From the NCBI GenBank assembly GCA_035771175.1, contig CM069597.1, positions 46,203,212 to 46,267,211 on the forward strand: 64,000 nt of DNA, read 5' to 3'. The stretch comes from Paratinospora sagittata (taxonomy: Eukaryota; Streptophyta; Magnoliopsida; Ranunculales; Menispermaceae). The notes beneath the pieces are model-generated. The model worked only from the letters and a program-made list of their open reading frames with translations. It did not search any database and was not told where the DNA came from. The position numbers and the translations under genes were made by a program. Positions 57,801-64,000 of this stretch are shown piece by piece. Numbering within the stretch: the stretch's first letter is position 1; every line of letters starts with the position of its first letter.

Positions 57801-60800
57801 GATGCTTGTTTAGATTTAGAAATATTTCCTTCTTTGTATTTTATTTAATTTTAATTTTTTTTTTCTTGGTTGATTCACTCCTTTTGTGATTCACTTTCTC
57901 GGTGTGTAGAATAAATTTGTATTTGTATTAACTTTTTTTCACTTTCTCGGTGTGTAGAATAAATTTGTATTTGTATTAACTTTTTTCCTCTGGGTTCAAG
58001 AGTTTACAAGGATGGGAAAATTGTACCTGCGGACAATTCTCTGGATTATGGGGCCAACTTTTCTCACATGCTTGGGTTTGATGATCCCAAAATGCAAGAG
58101 TTGATGAGATTATATGTTACCATCCATAGGTTGGTCTCTTAAGTCAGCCCTCAGGTCATCTTTATTATGTAATTGCTATATATGGTCTAGAAATCTTGTT
58201 CTGTCCATCATATCTAATGTGTATATTTCTTCATGGTTTATTGCAGTGACCACGAAGGTGGAAATGTTAGTGCTCACACTGGTCATCTTGTAAGTGATAC
58301 CGTTATTCAATGCTTTTTTTTTTTTCAGAGTTCATGTATCTTTGTATTTGTTCTTTATATCTTCAATTTTTGTACATAAGATCACTGTGGCTTTTGAGTT
58401 GTATAATAAGAAGTGGGATGCTCCATTATTGACTAAGTTCTGTCTCCTGAGAATTTATAAATATATTGCAAACTAGATGAGTATTTAACTCAACTTGCAT
58501 AAAGGCTTGTGTAGGACATAGTTATATGCAGTCATGCATCCTCTCGTATTAGAGTGTCTCTTACCGTGTTTATTTCACAGGTTGCCAGTGCTCTTTCAGA
58601 TCCTTATCTTTCATTTGCAGCTGCTTTAAATGGTTTAGCTGGACCGCTCCATGGCTTGGCTAATCAGGTATTTTGTTGTCTACTGGCGCTCATATTTTCT
58701 AACTTATATTAAATTAAATGGAAACTACGAATTCTCAAAATGCTTTACACTTAGTACCACAATGAGAGTACCAAAAGTATTATTTGTTGATGACAATTTG
58801 GTTTGGGTCCCATCATCCCAGAGGATTCAGGAGAATCTTATATTGTCCTAGATTATGTTAAAGAAAATTTTAGATTCACAAAGAATTCAAAACTTTTGAG
58901 AGTACCAAAAATATTATTTGTTGATGACAACCTGGTTTGGATCCCATCATCCCAGTGGATTCAGGGGAATCTTATATTGTCCTATATTATGTTAAAGAAA
59001 ATTTTAGATTCACAAAGAATTCAAAACTTTTAAGTGTAATTGGAAGGGAAACTAGCATTAATCACAGGGCAGACTTTTGAAGTTCAGGAATAACTATGTA
59101 GGGAAAATTGATGGATAAATGCCTCTTTTTACCTATTCACCATTTGCATGAGGCTTGAATTGGTGGGGTTACTTTAGTGGCATGTGCCTGTTGTGGTGTC
59201 ACTGGTGTGTGCTTCACAATGATAGGTCATATAAAAAATTAACATCTTACTGCTCTTTGGAAAGTCAGCCTGGAATTTGTCATTCTTGGAATTGGAACAT
59301 GTGATTTTTTTGGGATGCACTGGATTGAAAATGCAGGGCCTAACCTTCTCAAACAATTTTTTTTTGCAGAATGTTGACTAACTTTTCTATAATGGTTGAA
59401 AAGACACCTTACGTTGTATGCATTGTGCGAGTAGCTTAACTTGTTTCTTTGTAACCTGAATAGGTTTTTGAAATATGTATGAATGATTTATGTATGTATG
59501 TAGAAAAGGCAGAGAAGTATACCATCATGAGGGATGTGAACAAACAGATGTATCTAACCCGATAATTTGTTGGTTTCTACTCTATATGTGCGAAGACTGT
59601 GCAACATGAGAAATTTTTAGAAAATGGCTTGCTGTAGATATGAATTTAACAAGTTGCAGAAAAATGTTCACGTCTGTCTCCACAGTATATGTTTTCCTAG
59701 ACAATAATACGCATCCACATAAAAGTAAGGGATGACGAACCTTCACCAATGAAATTCCAATTCAACTAGCAGTAGAGAGCTTGAGTTTTACACTCTTGTT
59801 TAGACTGGTACAATTTCGATTCAGTGTGGGAACTACTGTGTCAGCTGCCAGTCTACTGCTTTAAATGTGCTTTTAGATATTAGATATCCAACTACATGGA
59901 TATTAGATATCCTGTCCAAGATAATGTGCTGCTTAGCAATCAGAAAGTAAGAGCTATTCTAGTTATTTATTTAGTCTTTGGTTAATTATATAGATCATAA
60001 TATGTTTGTTGACTCTGGATCTTGTCTAGCTTGAATGCTGTTACCTGGACTTTTAACAGTGCACTTCATATTCAAACTTCTATGTCTGCCTACAAGATGT
60101 GATTGTTGCTCTTTATCATACTCCACAATGTTGTTGACACAGGAAGTTTTGCTATGGATCAAATCTGTCGTAGATGAGTGTGGAGAGAATATAACCACGG
60201 AACAGTTGAAGGATTACGTGTGGAAGACATTAAATAGTGGAAAGGTATGGACTCAAGCCCGCACTCATGCACTTTACTCCACTGTTTGATCCATTGGAAT
60301 TTGGAAATAAAGCAGAACTAAGGGTTGCAATGATCCTGCTCAATTTCTACAGCAATTGGAATATATTTATTGTTAACATAAGTTCTTTTTATTTATTTAT
60401 TTATTTTTCTGTGTGTGTGTTTTCGGTTGTGGGTTGTTTGCAAAATAAGGTTTTTTGCACGCCCCTTCCTTTTTTTTATTTTTTTCCTCTTTATTCTTTT
60501 TTTATTTTCAATTCATTTCAAACAAAGACATGGAGGTCCTTTCTCATGCATTTTGCAATTGCTTTGGCTTTTTTACCAGTCTTGAAGTCCTTTTATTTTG
60601 TTCTATGTATCCAAAAATCATCCATTCTTTGCATTTAATATGACGGCTATGAGCTTTATCATATATGCATATGGTAAAGTGCTGTTCTTGGAAAACGTCC
60701 TAAAGGCTAAGGCTGTGTTTATTTTGTGATTTGAAAACTAGGATACAGTTTTCTTTCTTTTTTTTTTTTTTTTTTTTGAAAGACTAGGATACAGTTCAAA

Positions 60801-62627
60801 AAGTGAAAATTCAGAAAACAACTTTGCATCATTTTTTTTTTTTAAATAACCGATTTTCTAAGTAAAATCTCGGAGAACTGTTTTGAGATTCAATCAACCA
60901 AACACATTCTCCATATTTTCAAATTTTTGGATACAAAAAACAGTTTTTGAATCACAATGGAGCTTAAGTTTTCGAGTTGTGAATCTTGCTTTTTCATGTG
61001 ATGTGTGGGATCAAAGAACCTTTGGATGGTGCAGCTGAGATCCAGTTGCAATTGGAAATAACCAAAGAGAAAAAAGAGAGGAAGAGTTCAATACTTCTTA
61101 TTCTAAAAAAAGATTCCTATGGTGACTTGGTGAGCCATATCTATGACGTCAGATACCTGGTGCAATATTTGTTCTCTGCCTAAATAGCTTCAGATCTACA
61201 TCTTGGACCTCATTTTGACATTTCAATCAAAGTCATGGGTAGGGCACTGCAGGTTACGATTCCCCATTTGTGTGCTGTTGGATTGTCTCTGATCACACCA
61301 CTTGCTTGATTCAAGGCAATCCAATGGCACATGGGTGGAACAGTCAATACTGCAGTGCCTCGTTGATGTACCTTTAGCATTTTTTCAACCATACCTTAAT
61401 CACTTGCTTGGCTAAAGGCTATCCAACAGTATGTGGGTGGTGCAGTCAGCACCGAGTGCCCCTCTGACATGCATATAGCATTTTCCTTTCATTTTTTCTC
61501 CAACCATTTACTTTCATCTCTGGTTGCTCATCGGATTTTTTTATTGAAATGCACAGGTGGTTCCAGGTTTTGGGCACGGAGTTCTGCGCAAGACTGATCC
61601 TAGATACATGTGCCAGAGAGAGTTCGCATTGAAGCACTTGCCTGACGATCCTCTTTTCCAACTGGTTTATTACTTGATTCCTTATTATCAACTGTGGTTT
61701 ACATCTTGTTTTAACACTGACATTCATTAAAGTAATCGAGCATTTACTCTGCAGGTTTCAAAGCTTTATGATGTTGTACCCCCAATTCTTACCCAGCTAG
61801 GCAAGGTAACTTGTTTATTGTTGCTTGTAATTTTTATGCAATTAACTACAAGTAGATGTTTGGATCTATGACATGCACTTTTCTTAGTGTCCCTAGAAGT
61901 TCTTAAACCCCGAACACAATTTATTGATATCAGAACTCAGATTAACAAATTAAAGGACAAGTTGTTAGTCAGTGATCAGACAGTGCATTGTGTTGTTTAA
62001 CTGAATAAAAATTAACAATTGAGATGTTTGATATGCCTTTTGGACAAAATCTTCAACTCTTTCTTTTATCTCTTTTTCATGCTTTCTGAATTCTGGTGCT
62101 TCCACTTGTGTTTTCAATATATATAACCTACAAGTCCATTTCTCTTCGCTGCCGTTTCTTGATTTATTCCCTCCTGTTATTCGAAATTACGAAATTCAAA
62201 TTTGGGACTTCTGCAGGTTAAGAACCCCTGGCCCAACGTTGATGCTCATAGCGGGGTGTTGCTGAATCATTTTGGCTTAACCGAAGCAAGGTACCATTTT
62301 GGCCACCCTTCGTCTAGTTCCTCATTTTTCCTTAATCCATTGGCACGTGTTTTTGCTGTAAATATTGATGTCTGATAGGTATTTTACTGTACTATTTGGT
62401 GTCTCGAGGAGCATCGGGATATGCTCGCAGGTTCTTTTCTTCTCATCCTTTTCACCTTAATTATCACTGTAATATACTTCCATGATTTTTCTTAAGCTGA
62501 TGATACGATACGTTGTTCTTATGGTTTTCAGCTGATATGGGACCGCGCTCTTGGCCTGCCACTTGAGAGACCAAAAAGTGTCACAATGGAATGGCTTGAG
62601 AACTACTGCAAGAAGGCAACATGTTGA
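48892..62627 (+). CDS. CSY4: Mitochondrial citrate synthase, copy 2 (19 exons)
   Basis: Coding exons: 48892-48942, 49318-49380, 50713-50754, 51049-51114, 51282-51347, 51469-51582, 52081-52144, 53861-53943, 54233-54282, 54366-54443, 58011-58139, 58247-58289, 58581-58667, 60143-60244, 61557-61664, 61755-61805, 62217-62290, 62379-62430, 62532-62627. Every exon has the same length and phase as in copy 1, and all borders are GT..AG; the product is 472 aa. Catalytic His307, His353 and Asp408 are kept, as is the targeting peptide. Relative to copy 1 it has Ala in KIKADYG (exon 4), Asn in ELQNRAT (exon 7), Ile in ASFIYQR (exon 10) and Ala285 in LVASALS (exon 13), plus about nine silent changes. Intron 10 is about 1 kb longer. 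AATAAA at 62652 may be the poly(A) signal. It looks fully functional; expression cannot be judged from sequence. Confidence 0.97.
49403..49661 (+). repeat. Two-unit ~131-bp minisatellite in intron 2, copy 2
   Basis: Units begin CTGTCTTCTG at 49403 and 49534; these match the four-unit array of copy 1. The T-run in the first unit is shorter than in copy 1. Confidence 0.88.
55960..56095. mobile_element. Hairpin-ended repeat in intron 10, copy 2
   Basis: Counterpart of 36640-36790. The hairpin at 56050-56085 has one mismatch here (AGTGTAGTTTGAT against GTCAAACTACACT). An inverted relative lies about 700 bp to the right in this copy only. Confidence 0.5.
56761..57796. mobile_element. Copy-2-specific composite insertion in intron 10
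   Basis: Absent from copy 1, where the flanking text reads straight on. It opens with a hairpin (56765-56803, AGTGTAGTTTGACC pairing with GGTCAAACTACGCT), then two 127-bp tandem units (56794-56920 and 56921-57047), then about 470 bp of unfamiliar sequence. Near 57520-57790 is a stretch with GTGTTGTCAAGGCCTCGCCT and AGGCGCACGCCTAG, resembling a common plant foldback repeat. It ends in an (ATGT)n run. It contains no convincing coding frame. Confidence 0.7.
57891..57986 (+). repeat. 48-bp tandem doubling before exon 11, copy 2
   Basis: CACTTTCTCGGTGTGTAGAA and the following bases occur twice with a 48-bp period; copy 1 has one. The repeat lies directly before the acceptor of exon 11 (58011) and so doubles the branch-point region and T-rich tract. 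The acceptor itself is unchanged. Confidence 0.85.
58764..59031 (+). repeat. Two-unit 134-bp tandem repeat in intron 13, copy 2
   Basis: Same doubling as at 38449-38716 in copy 1; inherited through the segmental duplication. Confidence 0.85.
60713..60964. mobile_element. MITE-like element in intron 14, copy 2
   Basis: Counterpart of 40390-40636, with a longer internal T-run. Confidence 0.4.
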
Positions 62628-63299
62628 TGAGAAACACCCAATTTTTTTATCAATAAATACAGGCCAAAGGATTTTTTTTCTTCTTTCTTCTTTCTTCTTT
62701 TTACAATGTTAATGACTGAAAGATTTTTCAGTTTTTTGTAATATTAATTGTACACTTGGTCTTTGATAGAATAAAGTGGATGAATTGAATTCATGTAGTT
62801 TAAGAAAACCTTTGTTAAGTGACTAGAGGTTGAAATTATTTTCTTCATAAAATCTTGGCTTGCAATGGGGAATAATATTTTCATTAAGTAAAACATACAT
62901 CAATACATGTTAAAGTTGTTGGCACCACTTTATTATTACTATCTTAATATTTATATGAGTATATTGTCAAAAGTTGAAGCTTTGACAGATGTGGTCACTT
63001 TTACTCTTCTTTTAAAAATATTCTCAAAATATTTATTAATTTCCAAATAAAATGTAGAAATGTAAAAAGTAATATAGTTTACTTAATAAATCAACTTTTT
63101 CCTACTACTTTATAGCCACCTTATTTTTTTGTTTTAACTTAAATTAATGGGACTTTTGACATGATTATTTTTTAAAAATACCATTCAAATACAAATAGTA
63201 ACCCTTTTATCACACTTTACTGTTTATCGCCTAGTCAGCGTGTCAAACAAGCGCTAAATAGGCGATGGAGGTGACTTTTTTATAAAAGACGCATTTTCT

Positions 63300-63500
63300 T
63301 CATAATTATTTTTTTAAATAATTAATGCTCTTATCCAGTACCTCTCTTGCCTCCCCGGCTTGCTGCAAGTGGGGAAGCCACCGCCCCAAACTTCTGCCAC
63401 CAGGTACTTTCCCAAAGAATAGATCCAAAGGGTCCCTCTCGGTTAATAGAACACCCAAAATTACCCCAAAACTGAAGATGTCACTTAGCACTTTAAAGTG
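63300..63500 (-). pseudogene. CORYNE-like pseudokinase fragment
   Basis: On the minus strand about 55 codons read KVLSDIFSFGVILGVLL, then ERDPLDLFFGK and GRWLPHLQQAGEAREVLDKS. This matches the C-lobe (around kinase subdomain IX) of the CORYNE-type inactive receptor kinase, which acts with CLAVATA2 in CLE peptide signalling at the plasma membrane. The match stops abruptly at DKSI and no upstream kinase sequence is visible to 64000. It is therefore a stray fragment, not a gene. The family call is from remembered similarity. Confidence 0.7.
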
Positions 63501-64000
63501 GAAAATTGAAAATTGAGAATTGAGAGGTTATGGTTTCTGGGCTTTGCTTAAAAAGCTAAACTGGGTTTGATGAAGAACTTGCATTATTAGATAAAACTAG
63601 ACTGTTACATTTGACACCAGCAGAAAAGGGTATGAATAAAGAGGACATAGCATAAAGAAGATGGTACAAAAATTAATAAAATGAATCTGGAACAAGAAAA
63701 AGATTAAGATTTGGAGCAAGTGAAGTAAGTAAGTAAAGTTGATTTACTTGTAAGTTGCTTATGAAGAAGAAGAGGGCCTTTGGTGCGAGGTAGAGGAAGA
63801 AAATCAGGAGCAGTTGAACAAGGAAGACAAAGACGACAGGATTCCAAGGTGTCTCACCGTTATCTCCACCGCCTTCAACTCTCTACATGTCTGTTCACAT
63901 ATATTCGTTATTGTTTTGTTCTTCTGATTTTATGAGGAAATCGAACTTAATTTTTTTTTTTTGAAGGGAATGCGTCTTTTCAAAAGATACATTTCCTTCA
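63501..64000. other. Right edge, no gene recognised
   Basis: Mixed-composition sequence without a convincing exon on either strand. A T-run followed by GAAGGGAATGCG lies at the very end; it may belong to a feature outside the window. Confidence 0.45.

Larger units (their letters stand above)
44243..63146 (+). repeat. Segmental duplication, unit B (~18.9 kb)
   Basis: Direct copy of 24833-42810. Differences from unit A: a ~1 kb insert in intron 10, two rather than four minisatellite units in intron 2, a 48-bp tandem doubling before exon 11, a 77-bp stretch in the LINE remnant that unit A lost, about 35 extra bp near 63025, and a strongly diverged solo LTR. Similarity stops at about 63146, after TTTTAACTTAAATTA. 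Confidence 0.95.

Overview
The window is nuclear DNA from a flowering plant, most likely a eudicot. It is AT-rich, its genes are broken by many short-exon/long-intron junctions with GT..AG borders, and it is full of plant mobile elements: a Ty3 chromovirus, solo LTRs, an L1-type LINE with an RNase H domain, an Au SINE, hAT-like MITEs and a CACTA end. The species cannot be told from the sequence.

Four apparently intact protein genes are present. A single-exon VQ-motif gene (9202-9762, +) lies left of a seven-exon plastid fibrillin gene of the FBN7/plastoglobulin-34 type (13200-23620, -). To the right are two complete 19-exon mitochondrial citrate synthase genes in direct orientation (29322-42314 and 48892-62627, both +). 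I rebuilt every exon by hand. The frames close in all genes: 331 aa for the fibrillin, 472 aa for each citrate synthase. The VQ-fibrillin-citrate synthase order recalls pairs that I remember as neighbours in Arabidopsis (VQ17 and VQ25 beside fibrillin 7 genes, VQ18 and VQ26 beside CSY4 and CSY5).

Layout. 1-2167: 3' end of a Ty3 chromovirus (integrase C-terminus, polypurine tract, LTR with a five-fold 20-bp array). 2168-7520: intergenic DNA built of a CACTA end, two hAT-like MITEs with recognisable 8-bp target duplications, a possible SINE and a GC-rich G-box segment. 9.1-9.8 kb: the VQ gene. 12.4-12.6 kb: a strong 46-bp hairpin. 13.2-23.6 kb: the fibrillin gene, whose introns hold a dead 4.9-kb LINE and an Au SINE. 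24,833-42,810 and 44,243-63,146: two copies of an ~18-19 kb segment, each with a truncated LINE, a solo LTR, a promoter with paired G-boxes, and a whole citrate synthase gene; 1.43 kb of unshared DNA lies between them. 63.3-63.5 kb: a fragment resembling the CORYNE pseudokinase.

The genes do not form one pathway. Citrate synthase acts at the entry of the TCA cycle in mitochondria, fibrillin 7 belongs to plastoglobules, and VQ proteins are usually nuclear WRKY partners. The most informative signals are the segmental duplication, the unequal divergence between its parts (much higher inside the solo LTR than on either side), copy-specific changes in introns 2 and 10, the hairpin at 12.45 kb, and the possible ancestral gene order. 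I found no CRISPR array, rRNA or functional tRNA gene, and nothing I would call a new biological system.
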